Part shown: positions 8,171-16,384 of the stretch, piece after piece
How the letters are laid out: every line of letters starts with the position of its first letter
How positions within the stretch are numbered: position 1 is the stretch's first letter
Assembly (NCBI GenBank): GCA_046349255.1
Contig: JAXMCR010000002.1
Span: forward strand, 930,001 to 994,000
Direction: 5' to 3'
Length of the DNA stretch: 64,000 nucleotides
From: DAIODI01 sp046349255
Lineage (GTDB): Bacteria > Pseudomonadota > Alphaproteobacteria > Rhizobiales > Aestuariivirgaceae
Program-made: the position numbers and the translations under genes
Notes under the pieces: model-generated
What the model was told of the DNA's origin: nothing
Seen by the model: only the letters and a program-made list of their open reading frames with translations
The model's database searches: none

Positions 8171-9187
8171 ATGACCCAGCAGGACTTTGACACGCTGCCG
8201 CACGAGGAGAAGCTGCGGCATCTCGCCGAGCTCGCCCGCTCGGCACTGCCGCTCTACGGCATCGCGCCCGACGTGCCGGTCGAGATGGTGAACCTGTCGG
8301 AGAACGCCACCTACCGCGTCGAGTCGGAAGATGGCCGTGCGATGGCGCTGCGCGTCCATCGTGACGGCTACCACAGCGAGGCAGCGATCCGCTCCGAACT
8401 CGCGTGGCTTCAGGCGCTGCGCTCGGAAGGGATCGTGACGACGCCGAAACCGGTCGCGGCGCGCGATGGCGACATCCTGCAGCGGCAGGCGCATTCGGCG
8501 CTGCCGCGGCCACGCCATGTCGTGCTGTTCGACTGGGAGGCGGGCGCGGAACCGGGCATCGGCGAGGACCTGCGCGCTCCCTTCGAAGTGCTGGGCGAGG
8601 TCACCGCGCGCATGCACCGCTTCACGCGGACCTGGGACCGGCCTTCGTGGTTCACGCGCTTCACGTGGGATTTCGACACGGCGCTCGGCCCGGAGCGGCC
8701 GCACTGGGGACGCTGGCGCGACGGGATGGGCATGGACGGCGCGAAGGAGCGCCTGTTCCAGCGCACCGTCGATGCGATCGGCCTCCGGCTTTCGCGCTAC
8801 GGCAAGGGCGCCGACCGCTTCGGCCTCGTCCACTGCGACCTCCGGCTTGCCAACCTCCTGGTCGACGGTCCGGCCGTGAAGGTGATCGACTTCGACGACT
8901 GCGGCTTCGGCTGGTACATGTACGACGCCGCAACGCCCGTCTCGTTCTACGAGCACGAGCCGCAGGTGCCGGAGCTCCTGGAGTGCTGGAAGGAAGGATA
9001 TCGCCGCGTTCTGCCGCTTGCCGCGGAGGACGAGGCCGAGATTCCGACGTTCGTCATGTATCGCCGGCTGCTGCTCGTCGCCTGGATCGGATCGCACAGC
9101 GAGACCGACCTCGCCCGCTCGATGGGCGTTCAGTACACGGAGCAGACGACGGCGTTGTGCGAGGACTACCTCTCCCGCTACTCCTAG
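8171..9187 (+). CDS. APH-fold phosphotransferase of the SrkA/homoserine-kinase-like group (COG2334)
   Basis: Soluble kinase of 338 residues with the aminoglycoside-phosphotransferase/choline-kinase fold. The nucleotide-binding Lys is replaced in position by the R of ALRVHRDG, and the N-terminal ENATYRVE strand is typical. The catalytic loop is HCDLRLANLL and the metal-binding motif is VIDFDDCGFGWYMYD. The group includes the stress-response Ser/Thr kinase SrkA and small-molecule kinases, so the substrate is not fixed by sequence. ATG at 8171 is chosen over an upstream ATG at 8135 because family members begin near here. It is followed by a DUF2165 gene 31 bases downstream. Confidence 0.82.
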   Translation: MTQQDFDTLPHEEKLRHLAELARSALPLYGIAPDVPVEMVNLSENATYRVESEDGRAMALRVHRDGYHSEAAIRSELAWLQALRSEGIVTTPKPVAARDGDILQRQAHSALPRPRHVVLFDWEAGAEPGIGEDLRAPFEVLGEVTARMHRFTRTWDRPSWFTRFTWDFDTALGPERPHWGRWRDGMGMDGAKERLFQRTVDAIGLRLSRYGKGADRFGLVHCDLRLANLLVDGPAVKVIDFDDCGFGWYMYDAATPVSFYEHEPQVPELLECWKEGYRRVLPLAAEDEAEIPTFVMYRRLLLVAWIGSHSETDLARSMGVQYTEQTTALCEDYLSRYS

Positions 9188-9218
9188 GGACGGTGCAAAC
9201 GGAGATCGGACGCGACCC

Positions 9219-9707
9219 ATGGTGATCCGGCTGGCGAAGGTGCTGACGGTGGTGCTGATCGGGCTCTTCGCCGTGCTCGTCGGCTACGACAACCTCGTCG
9301 ACTACGACTCGAACTACGAATTCGTGCGCCATGTCCTGTCGATGGACACGACGTTTCCCGGCAACAAGCTCTTGAGCCGCGCGATCACCGATCCCGCGCT
9401 CCACACGGCCGCCTACTGGGCGATCATCGCCGCCGAACTGCTGACCGGCATCCTGTGTCTGGTCGGAGCGGCGCTGCTGGCCGCCAAGGTGCGCGCTCCG
9501 GCGCGCGCCTTCAACGCGGCGAAGGGCACCGCGATCGCCGGCCTCACGACGGGCTTCGCGCTCTGGTTCTTCGGCTTTCTCACCGTCGGCGGCGAGTGGT
9601 TCGCGATGTGGCAATCGCAGACCTGGAACGGGCAGGAAGCCGCGTTCCGTTTCATCGTCTCGATCGGCATCGTGCTCCTGTTCGTGACGATCGAAGACCA
9701 TGACTGA
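9219..9707 (+). CDS. DUF2165 family membrane protein
   Basis: 162 residues with four predicted membrane helices. The periplasmic-loop signature FVRHVLSMDTTFP follows the first helix at about residues 36-48, and WNGQEAAFRF near residue 139 precedes the last helix; both are typical of DUF2165. Function unknown. ATG at 9219. Its last 8 bases overlap the start of the next small gene, implying translational coupling. Confidence 0.82.
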   Translation: MVIRLAKVLTVVLIGLFAVLVGYDNLVDYDSNYEFVRHVLSMDTTFPGNKLLSRAITDPALHTAAYWAIIAAELLTGILCLVGAALLAAKVRAPARAFNAAKGTAIAGLTTGFALWFFGFLTVGGEWFAMWQSQTWNGQEAAFRFIVSIGIVLLFVTIEDHD

Positions 9708-9969
9708 CGCTGCCGTCGCGATCGGCCAGGGCGGGCGCGTGTCGCTCCTCGCGCGCGATACGGGGGCGCTCCTCTGGCAAGTGGACCTCTCGGGCTTTGC
9801 GTCGGCCTGCGCCGGGGAACGGGTAAGCGTCTCGGCGAACGGCGACGTCGTTATCGCCGGCTGTGCCGGACACGTGTTTGCGCTCGCCACTGCGACGGGC
9901 GCGCTGCTCTGGCATCGCGAGATCCGGACCCGCGGTGTGCCGGCGACCGACGTCGCCATAGACGGCTGA
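9700..9969 (+). CDS. Small two-repeat PQQ/WD-like beta-propeller protein
   Basis: 89 residues carrying two copies of a beta-propeller blade consensus: VSLLARDTGALLWQVDL near residues 14-30 and VFALATATGALLWHREI near residues 58-74. The pattern (L-x-A-x-(D/A)-T-G-A-L-L-W) is that of PQQ-dehydrogenase/BamB-type repeats. A full propeller needs six to eight blades, so this is either an oligomerising mini-propeller or a remnant of a longer gene. No signal peptide is visible. ATG at 9700 lies inside the end of the DUF2165 gene. Function unknown. Confidence 0.62.
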   Translation: MTDAAVAIGQGGRVSLLARDTGALLWQVDLSGFASACAGERVSVSANGDVVIAGCAGHVFALATATGALLWHREIRTRGVPATDVAIDG

Positions 9970-9979
9970 ACGCGATCCA

Positions 9980-11530
9980 ATGACCACCGGCGTCGTCGAG
10001 GATCAGTCGGAGGTTACGCGCTTTCTGCGCGATCCTTCCCTGTTCGGCGCGGCGGAGCCCGTCACCGTGATCGAGACCCACGTGTCGCGCGTGTTCCTCG
10101 CGGGCGACACCGCGCTGAAGCTCAAGCGGGCCGTGAAGTTGCCGTATGTCGATTTCTCCTCGGCAGAAATCCGTCTTGCGGCCTGCGAACGCGAATTCAC
10201 GCTGAACGCGCCAACCGCGCCGCAACTCTACCGAGGTGTCCGGCGGATCGTGCGGTCGGTGAACGGCACGCTCGCGTTCGATGCCGAAGGCCCGCTTGTC
10301 GACGCCGTCGTGGAAATGCGCCGGTTCGACCAGAACCTGCTGCTCGACCGCCGCGCGGCGGCGGGCCTCGTCACGGCGGACATTGCGCTCGACCTCGCCC
10401 GCACGATCCATGCCTTTCACGCGCGCGCACCGGTGAGCCACGAACGCACGGGCAGCGAGATCCTGCGATCGATCATCGACCTGAACCTCGTGTCGTTCCG
10501 GGAGCAGCCGCTCTTCGCGCCCGACGCCGTCGACACGCTCGACCGCGCCTTCAGGCGTGCACTTGACCGCCACGCTGCGCACCTCGACCGCCGCTCCTCG
10601 CACGGGTGGGTGCGCCGATGTCACGGCGATCTCCACTTGCGGAACATCTGCCTGATCGACGGCAAGCCTGTTCTGTTCGACTGCCTCGACTTCAGTGAGG
10701 CGCTTTCCACGATCGACGTGCTCTACGACCTCGCGTTCCTGCTGATGGACCTCTGGCATCGCGGGCTCAAGGAGATCGCGAACCTCGTCGCGAACCGGTA
10801 CGTCGATGAAGACGATTCCGACGACGGTTATGCCCTGTTGTCCTTCTTCATGGCGGTTCGCGCCGCCATCCGCGCGCACGTGACGGCGACGGCGGCGGAC
10901 GGAAAGGACGACCCGACGCTCCTCGAGGAGGCGCGCTCCTACTTCCGTCTCGCCGGCGAGTTGCTCGAGGAGGCGCCGCCCTGCCTCGTCGCGATCGGCG
11001 GGTTCAGCGGCAGCGGCAAGACCACCGTGTCGGCCCTCGTCGCACCCAATCTTTTGCCCGCGCCCGGCGCGCGTACGCTCGAGACCGACCGGCTGCGCAA
11101 GGCGATGTTCGGCGTGCCGGCGGAGACCCACCTGCCGGCCGAAGCGTACAAGCCGCCGGTGTCGGCGCGCGTCTACGCGATGCTCGAGAAGCGCGCGGAA
11201 GCCCTGCTCCGGTCGGGGGCGAGCGTCGTTACGGCGGCTGTCTTCGACCGGCCCGACACGCGTGCGGCGATGGAGGCCGCGGCAAGCGGCAGCAGCTTCG
11301 CCGGAGTGTGGCTCGAGGTCGGGGCGGATGCCTTGCGCAAGAGGCTGTCCGGGCGCCCCAGAGGGGCCTCGGATGCCGACCTGTCGGTTCTCGACCGGCA
11401 GCTCGCGACCCCTCTGGAGGGCCTGCAATGGGCCCGGATCGCCTCCGGGTCGACTCCTGAAGCGACTGCCGATGCCATTTTGGCGGCTGCTCATTCCACG
11501 ATGCGGAACAAACGTCCCGCATCGCGGTGA
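9980..11530 (+). CDS. Bifunctional APH-like kinase / P-loop ATP-binding protein
   Basis: 516 residues in two parts. The N-terminal ~330 residues are an aminoglycoside-phosphotransferase-fold domain with catalytic loop CHGDLHLRNICLIDG and metal motif LFDCLDFSE. The C-terminal ~170 residues form a P-loop kinase domain with Walker A GGFSGSGKTT at about residue 338 and a downstream ETDRLRK motif. This fusion is a recognised bacterial family of unknown substrate. The catalytic residues of both halves are kept, so both may be active. It is 10 bases after the mini-propeller gene; a 70-residue gene and then the Anbu cluster follow. Confidence 0.85.
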   Translation: MTTGVVEDQSEVTRFLRDPSLFGAAEPVTVIETHVSRVFLAGDTALKLKRAVKLPYVDFSSAEIRLAACEREFTLNAPTAPQLYRGVRRIVRSVNGTLAFDAEGPLVDAVVEMRRFDQNLLLDRRAAAGLVTADIALDLARTIHAFHARAPVSHERTGSEILRSIIDLNLVSFREQPLFAPDAVDTLDRAFRRALDRHAAHLDRRSSHGWVRRCHGDLHLRNICLIDGKPVLFDCLDFSEALSTIDVLYDLAFLLMDLWHRGLKEIANLVANRYVDEDDSDDGYALLSFFMAVRAAIRAHVTATAADGKDDPTLLEEARSYFRLAGELLEEAPPCLVAIGGFSGSGKTTVSALVAPNLLPAPGARTLETDRLRKAMFGVPAETHLPAEAYKPPVSARVYAMLEKRAEALLRSGASVVTAAVFDRPDTRAAMEAAASGSSFAGVWLEVGADALRKRLSGRPRGASDADLSVLDRQLATPLEGLQWARIASGSTPEATADAILAAAHSTMRNKRPASR

Positions 11531-11609
11531 TCCAAACCACGGTCCAAGCCCTAAACTGCGGATGGTCGCTGCCCGACAGGGTTCCGGGCGGGGCCTGATG
11601 GAGGCACCC

Positions 11610-11822
11610 ATGGGGTACAACCCGACGTTCAAGCTCAATCCGCGCCAACTGTCGCTGATCGAGGATGCCTTGCATTCCGAAATTGCCCGCGTTTCCGCCG
11701 AAGTCCGTGAGAAGGGCTCGCCCGAAGCGCTGAAGACCGTGCGGGACCTCCGCGAGGTCCTCGCGCACCTCCACCACCAGAAATTCTGGTACCGGCCGAA
11801 GGTCAACGTCCCGCTCGGCTAA
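11610..11822 (+). CDS. Hypothetical small protein (70 residues)
   Basis: Not recognised. The protein is mainly helical and charged, beginning MGYNPTFKLN, with a likely amphipathic helix in residues 15-45 and an aromatic end (HHQKFWYRPKVNVPLG). ATG at 11610 is chosen because GGAGG lies 6 bases upstream; an in-frame ATG at 11598 has no ribosome site. It stands alone between the bifunctional kinase and the Anbu cluster, both on the same strand. The clean ribosome site makes it likely to be a real gene. Confidence 0.6.
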   Translation: MGYNPTFKLNPRQLSLIEDALHSEIARVSAEVREKGSPEALKTVRDLREVLAHLHHQKFWYRPKVNVPLG

Positions 11823-11935
11823 GCAAGGCCAGGATCCGGCCCGGACGTACGGCGGGTCCTAAATCCTCCTGCTGTTTCGGCTTGGCAGACCTGCCCGTCC
11901 CGCGCGAAACTCGCTGCGCTTGAGGGGGGAGCGGG

Positions 11936-13351
11936 ATGACGGCCTGTTTTGACGAAATGCGCGGCGTGGACGGCGCCGTGCGCGCGCCTTACAGCGAAAT
12001 CCACGCGTGGCTCGAGGCGATGCCGCGGGCCGAGATGAAGAAGAACCACCGCGAGGCCGAACAGCTGTTCCGGCGCTCCGGCATCACCTTCGCCGTCGGC
12101 GGCGCGACCGACGCGAACGAGCGCCTCATCCCCTTCGACCTCATCCCGCGCATCTTCTCGGCTCAGGAATGGCGCAGGCTTTCGGCCGGCATCGAGCAGC
12201 GGGTGCGCGCGCTCAACGCCTTCATCCACGACATCTACCATCGCCAGGAGATCATCCGGGCGGGCCGCGTACCGGCGCACCTGATCCTCGGCAACTCGGC
12301 CTTCGTGCCCGAGATGATGGGGATGACGCCGGCGCGCTCCGTCTACGCCCACGTGATCGGCATCGACATCGTGCGGGTCGGCGAGAACGAGTTCTACGTG
12401 CTCGAGGACAACTGCCGCACGCCATCCGGCGTCTCCTACATGCTGGAGGACCGCGAGGCGATGATGTTCCTCTTCCCGGAACTGTTCGCCCGCCACCGCG
12501 TCGCGCCGATCGACAACTACCCGCAGATGCTGCGCAAGACGCTGAAGTCGGTCGCGCCTCCAAGCGCCGGCGACTCGCCGACGATTGCGGTGCTGACACC
12601 CGGCATCCACAACTCGGCGTTCTACGAGCACGCCTTCCTCGCCGACGAGATGGGCGTCGAGCTCTGCGAGGGCTCGGACCTCTTCGTCTCCGACGGCTGG
12701 TGCTACATGCGCACCACGCAGAAACCGAAGCGCGTCGACGTGATCTACCGCCGGATCGACGATGCGTTCCTCGACCCGCTCACCTTCCGCGCCGATTCCG
12801 CGCTCGGCGTGCCGGGGCTGTTCGACGTCTACCGCGCCGGCCGCGTAACGCTGTGCAACGCGCCCGGCACCGGCATCGCCGACGACAAGTGCATCTACTC
12901 GTACATGCCGGAGATCGTCGAGTTCTACACGGGCGAGCGGCCGATGCTGTCGAACGTGCCAACCTGGCGGTGCGCGGAGCCGCAGGACCTCGCCTACGTG
13001 CTCGACCACCTGGCGGAACTCGTGGTGAAGGAAGTGCACGGCTCGGGCGGGTACGGGATGCTCGTCGGTCCCACCTCGACCAAGGCGCAGATCGCGTCGT
13101 TCCGCACGCTCCTCAAGACAAACCCCGCGAACTACATTGCCCAGCCGACGCTCGCGCTTTCCACCGCGCCGACGTTCACGGCTTCGGGCGTCGCGCCGCG
13201 GCACGTCGATCTGCGGCCGTTCGTCCTCACCGGCGAACGCGTCCGCATCACGCGCGGCGGCTTTACGCGCGTGGCGCTGAAGAAGGGCTCGCTCGTCGTC
13301 AACTCGAGCCAGGGCGGCGGCACCAAGGACACCTGGGTGCTGGAGGACTGA
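11936..13351 (+). CDS. Circularly permuted ATP-grasp protein of the Anbu cluster (DUF404/DUF407)
   Basis: 471 residues. The family strings HDIYHRQEIIRAG, YVLEDNCRTPSGVSYMLE and VKEVHGSGGYGM (the glycine-rich ATP-grasp loop near residue 365) identify a type-2 circularly permuted ATP-grasp enzyme, expected to join a carboxylate to an amine through an acyl-phosphate. The product is unknown; a peptide-like bond is the usual proposal. ATG at 11936 follows GAGGGGGGA. First gene of the cluster ATP-grasp / alpha-E / transglutaminase / Anbu, with 5-base, overlapping and 16-base spacing, so surely one operon. Confidence 0.9.
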   Translation: MTACFDEMRGVDGAVRAPYSEIHAWLEAMPRAEMKKNHREAEQLFRRSGITFAVGGATDANERLIPFDLIPRIFSAQEWRRLSAGIEQRVRALNAFIHDIYHRQEIIRAGRVPAHLILGNSAFVPEMMGMTPARSVYAHVIGIDIVRVGENEFYVLEDNCRTPSGVSYMLEDREAMMFLFPELFARHRVAPIDNYPQMLRKTLKSVAPPSAGDSPTIAVLTPGIHNSAFYEHAFLADEMGVELCEGSDLFVSDGWCYMRTTQKPKRVDVIYRRIDDAFLDPLTFRADSALGVPGLFDVYRAGRVTLCNAPGTGIADDKCIYSYMPEIVEFYTGERPMLSNVPTWRCAEPQDLAYVLDHLAELVVKEVHGSGGYGMLVGPTSTKAQIASFRTLLKTNPANYIAQPTLALSTAPTFTASGVAPRHVDLRPFVLTGERVRITRGGFTRVALKKGSLVVNSSQGGGTKDTWVLED

Positions 13352-13356
13352 CGACC

Positions 13357-14310
13357 ATGCTCCTCGGCCGCACTGCCGCCTCGCTCTACTGGATGTCGCG
13401 CTACATCGAACGCGCCGAGAACATGGCGCGCCTGCTCGAGGTGGGCTACCGGATATCGCTGATGCCGCGGGCGATCGACGGCCACCAGGACGAATGGCGC
13501 TCGACGCTGCAGAGCTGCGGTTGCGAAGCGAGCTTCCACGCCGTCGGCTACGACGAGATCAACCAGGCGAACGTGATCCGACACCTCCTGTTCGACACCA
13601 CCAATCCCTCGAGCGTCATGTCGGCGATCACCACGGCCCGCAACAACGCGCGCGCAGTGCGCACCGCACTGTCGCGCGACGTGTGGGAGGCGCTCAACAC
13701 GACCTACAACGAACTCCACGCGATCGACCGCAGCAAGATCGCCGACAAGGACCTGCCGGAGTTCCTCGACTGGGTGCGGCAGCGCTCGATGCTGTTCCAC
13801 GGCGCGGTGACCTCGACGATCCTGCGCAAGGACACGTTCTTCTTTTCAGAGCTCGGCACGTACATCGAGCGCGCCGATTCGACCGCGCGCATCCTCGACG
13901 TGAAGTACTATGTGCTCCTGCCCGACACGGCCTCGGTCGGCGGCGACGCCGACAACTGGCAGTGGAGCCAGGTCTTGCGCTCCGTGTCGGCGCACCGCGC
14001 CTACCGTTGGCTCTACCGCGACAGCCAGTACACACCCTGGAAAATCGCCGAGTTCATGATGCTGCGCGAGGAGATGCCGCGGTCGCTGCTGTTCTGCTAC
14101 CGCCGCATCCTGTCCGCCCTCGACGGGCTTGCGCACGATTACGGCGAGCGCAACGACTGCCACGCCGAGGCGCAGGCCATGGTCGACGATCTCGCGACCG
14201 GGCGGATGGACGACATCTTCCAGTCGGGCCTGCACGAGTTCCTGTCGGACTTCCTCGCGCGCAACAACGCCCTGTCTTCGAAGATCGCCAACACCTACAA
14301 TTTTCCCTGA
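13357..14310 (+). CDS. Alpha-E domain protein (DUF403) of the Anbu cluster
   Basis: 317 residues, almost entirely helical. The opening LLGRTAASLYWMSRYIERAEN and the internal YIERADSTARILDVKYY repeat the conserved R-Y-I-E-R-A-(E/D)-(N/S) motif that defines the alpha-E domain. Family members always accompany the permuted ATP-grasp protein and probably act with it; the molecular role is not known. Starts 5 bases after the ATP-grasp stop, and its own stop overlaps the transglutaminase start (TGATG). Confidence 0.9.
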   Translation: MLLGRTAASLYWMSRYIERAENMARLLEVGYRISLMPRAIDGHQDEWRSTLQSCGCEASFHAVGYDEINQANVIRHLLFDTTNPSSVMSAITTARNNARAVRTALSRDVWEALNTTYNELHAIDRSKIADKDLPEFLDWVRQRSMLFHGAVTSTILRKDTFFFSELGTYIERADSTARILDVKYYVLLPDTASVGGDADNWQWSQVLRSVSAHRAYRWLYRDSQYTPWKIAEFMMLREEMPRSLLFCYRRILSALDGLAHDYGERNDCHAEAQAMVDDLATGRMDDIFQSGLHEFLSDFLARNNALSSKIANTYNFP

Positions 14311-15110
14311 TGCTGATCTCCGTACGCCACGAGACCCGCTACCGCTTCGAGGAGGACACGCGCTACTCGATCCAGCGGCTGCGGCTGACGCCGCCCTCGT
14401 TCGAGGGCCAGAGCGTCAAGCGGTGGGGCATCGAGGCACGCGGCATGAAGGACGCGCTCGCCTACCGCGACGCGTTCGGCAACCTCACGCACGTGCTGAC
14501 CCGCAACGACCTGCACCGCGACGTCACGATCGTCGCCGCGGGCGAAGTCGAGACGCAGGACCGGGCGGGCGTCATCCTCAACCGCGCAGGCAGCGTGCCC
14601 GACGTGCTGTTCCTGCGCGAGACGAACGCGACGCGGGCGGACGACGCCATCCGTGGGCTCGCGGCCGCCGTTCAGGCGCTGAAGGGTCTGGACCTGCTCC
14701 ACGCATTGGCAAACAGCGTGCGCGACCGCATCGACTACGTGATCGGCGCGACGCACGCGCACACGACGGCCGCCGAGGCGGTGAGCGAAGGGCGCGGCGT
14801 CTGCCAGGACCACGCGCACGTGTTCATCGCGGCCGCCCGCGCGCTGCACATTCCCGCCCGCTACGTCTCGGGCTACCTCGTCGTCGCCGACGGCGAACCG
14901 GCGGAAGCGAGCCACGGGTGGGCGGAAGCCCTGGTGCCCGACCTCGGCTGGGTGGGGTTCGACGTCGCCAACCGCATCTGCCCGACCGACCGCTATGTGC
15001 GCCTCGCCATCGGCCTCGACGCGCACGGGGCCGCTCCCGTCACCGGCATCCGGCGCGGCGGTTCGAGCGAGGAGATGACCGTTTCGGTCGACGTGGGGCC
15101 TGCGCAATGA
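14310..15110 (+). CDS. Transglutaminase-like cysteine protease of the Anbu cluster
   Basis: 266 residues: an N-terminal beta domain (about 1-130, beginning LISVRHETRYRFEED) and a transglutaminase-core domain. The catalytic triad is visible: Cys165 in GRGVCQDHAH, His202 in SHGWAEAL and Asp218 in GFDVAN. Bacterial members usually act as peptidases or amidases rather than crosslinkers. No signal peptide is seen, so action in the cytoplasm beside the ATP-grasp enzyme is likely: one enzyme may make and the other cut the same amide (inference). ATG at 14310 overlaps the alpha-E stop. Confidence 0.9.
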   Translation: MLISVRHETRYRFEEDTRYSIQRLRLTPPSFEGQSVKRWGIEARGMKDALAYRDAFGNLTHVLTRNDLHRDVTIVAAGEVETQDRAGVILNRAGSVPDVLFLRETNATRADDAIRGLAAAVQALKGLDLLHALANSVRDRIDYVIGATHAHTTAAEAVSEGRGVCQDHAHVFIAAARALHIPARYVSGYLVVADGEPAEASHGWAEALVPDLGWVGFDVANRICPTDRYVRLAIGLDAHGAAPVTGIRRGGSSEEMTVSVDVGPAQ

Positions 15111-15126
15111 GGAGCCTTTCGATCCG

Positions 15127-15876
15127 ATGACCTACTGCGTGGGACTGCTGCTCGACGGGGGCCTGGTGATGGGCGCCGACACCCGCACCAACGCCGGCGT
15201 CGACAACATCGCCGTGTTCCGCAAGCTCTACGTCTGGGAACGTCGCGGCGACCGCGTGCTGATCCTGCTCGCCGCGGGCAACCTCGCGGTGACGCAGGCC
15301 GTCGTCAACCTTCTCACCGAGGAGGCCGAAGCATCGGCCGTTTCGCCGAAGCGGTCGAAGGCGCATCCGACGCTCTACACCGCGCCGACGATGTTCCAGG
15401 CGGCCCGTGTCGTCGGCAACGCCGTGCGGCACGTGCGCGACATGGATGCGCCGGCGCTGCAGGCGGTAAGCGAATCGTTTTCCGCTTCGTTCATTCTCGG
15501 CGGACAGATCGGCAAGGAGCGGCCGCGGCTGTTCAACGTCTACGCCGCCGGCAACTTCATCGAGGCGACGACCGACACGCCGTTTTTCCAGATCGGGGAG
15601 CACAAGTACGGCAAGCCGATCCTCGACCGCGTCGCCGACCGTACGATGAGCCTCGGGCAGGCCGGGAAGCTTCTGCTCCTCTCCTTCGATTCGACGCTGC
15701 GCTCGAACCTGTCGGTCGGCATGCCGCTCGACATCATGGTGTACGCGCGCGACTCGCTCGCCGCCGACGGCCTGCGCCGCATCGACCGCGACGATCCCTA
15801 TTTCAAGAAGCTCTCCTCCGACTGGTCGGCGGCGCTGCGGTCGTCGTTCGCCAAGATGGAGGAAGTGGAGCACTAG
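15127..15876 (+). CDS. Anbu, proteasome-related N-terminal-nucleophile peptidase
   Basis: 249 residues of the Anbu (ancestral beta subunit) family, related to HslV and proteasome beta subunits. Removal of Met1 would expose Thr2 (MTYCVG) as nucleophile; Asp18 in GADTRTNAG and Lys33 in FRKLYV occupy the supporting catalytic positions. Family members assemble into open helical or ring-like particles; no dedicated unfoldase gene is found here. It is the last gene of the Anbu cluster. Start ATG at 15127 is fixed by the N-terminal Thr requirement. Substrate and physiological role are unresolved for the family. Confidence 0.92.
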   Translation: MTYCVGLLLDGGLVMGADTRTNAGVDNIAVFRKLYVWERRGDRVLILLAAGNLAVTQAVVNLLTEEAEASAVSPKRSKAHPTLYTAPTMFQAARVVGNAVRHVRDMDAPALQAVSESFSASFILGGQIGKERPRLFNVYAAGNFIEATTDTPFFQIGEHKYGKPILDRVADRTMSLGQAGKLLLLSFDSTLRSNLSVGMPLDIMVYARDSLAADGLRRIDRDDPYFKKLSSDWSAALRSSFAKMEEVEH

Positions 15877-15897
15877 GCTCCGCTTGGGCTGCCGGCG

Positions 15898-16329
15898 TCA
15901 GGCGTCCGCCCCGGCGAGCCGCCGCAGCGTGCAGGCGGAGATGCGCCACGACCCGTCCGATTGCCGCTCGAAGGCGTAAAGCGCCTGCCACGCGTGGCCG
16001 TCGCGATCGACCACGGTCACGACCTGCGTGGGCCAGCCGAGCTCGCTCGTGACGTCGCCGAACTCGACCGACTTCGGATTGACGAGCGCGCCATAGCCCT
16101 GCGCCACCATGCGCAGGAAGGTGCCGGCGTCGCCGAATTTCGCCTGGATGCCGGGCGAGGCGAACGACCACGCCGTGCCGCCGTCGCCCTTGCCGAACGC
16201 CTCGATCTGCCGGGTGATCGTTTCGCGGAAGGCTGCCGCGTCCGACGGGGGCAGCGCCTGCTGGGCCATCGCCGGAACGGCCCAGAACGCTGCGATCATC
16301 GTCAGCAGGCGGATGAAGCGGATGGCCAT
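15898..16329 (-). CDS. DUF4864 domain protein with signal peptide
   Basis: 143 residues. A classical signal peptide (residues 1-20: MAIRF..., hydrophobic core, cleavage after AMA in VPAMAQQ) precedes a compact alpha+beta domain of the NTF2-like kind (FRETITRQIEAFGKGDGGTAW; WQALYAFERQSDGSWRI) matching DUF4864. It is likely periplasmic; function unknown. ATG at 16329 is the only start that gives a clean signal peptide; the frame upstream is not hydrophobic. Convergent with Anbu (21 bases) and 55 bases downstream of the PhoX gene on the same strand, so read-through co-expression is possible. Confidence 0.8.
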   Translation of the reverse strand: MAIRFIRLLTMIAAFWAVPAMAQQALPPSDAAAFRETITRQIEAFGKGDGGTAWSFASPGIQAKFGDAGTFLRMVAQGYGALVNPKSVEFGDVTSELGWPTQVVTVVDRDGHAWQALYAFERQSDGSWRISACTLRRLAGADA

Positions 16330-16384
16330 GGCGCATGGACTCCCCGTGTGATGGGAAGTCCTACGCGCCTCGCGGCTGCCCGGT

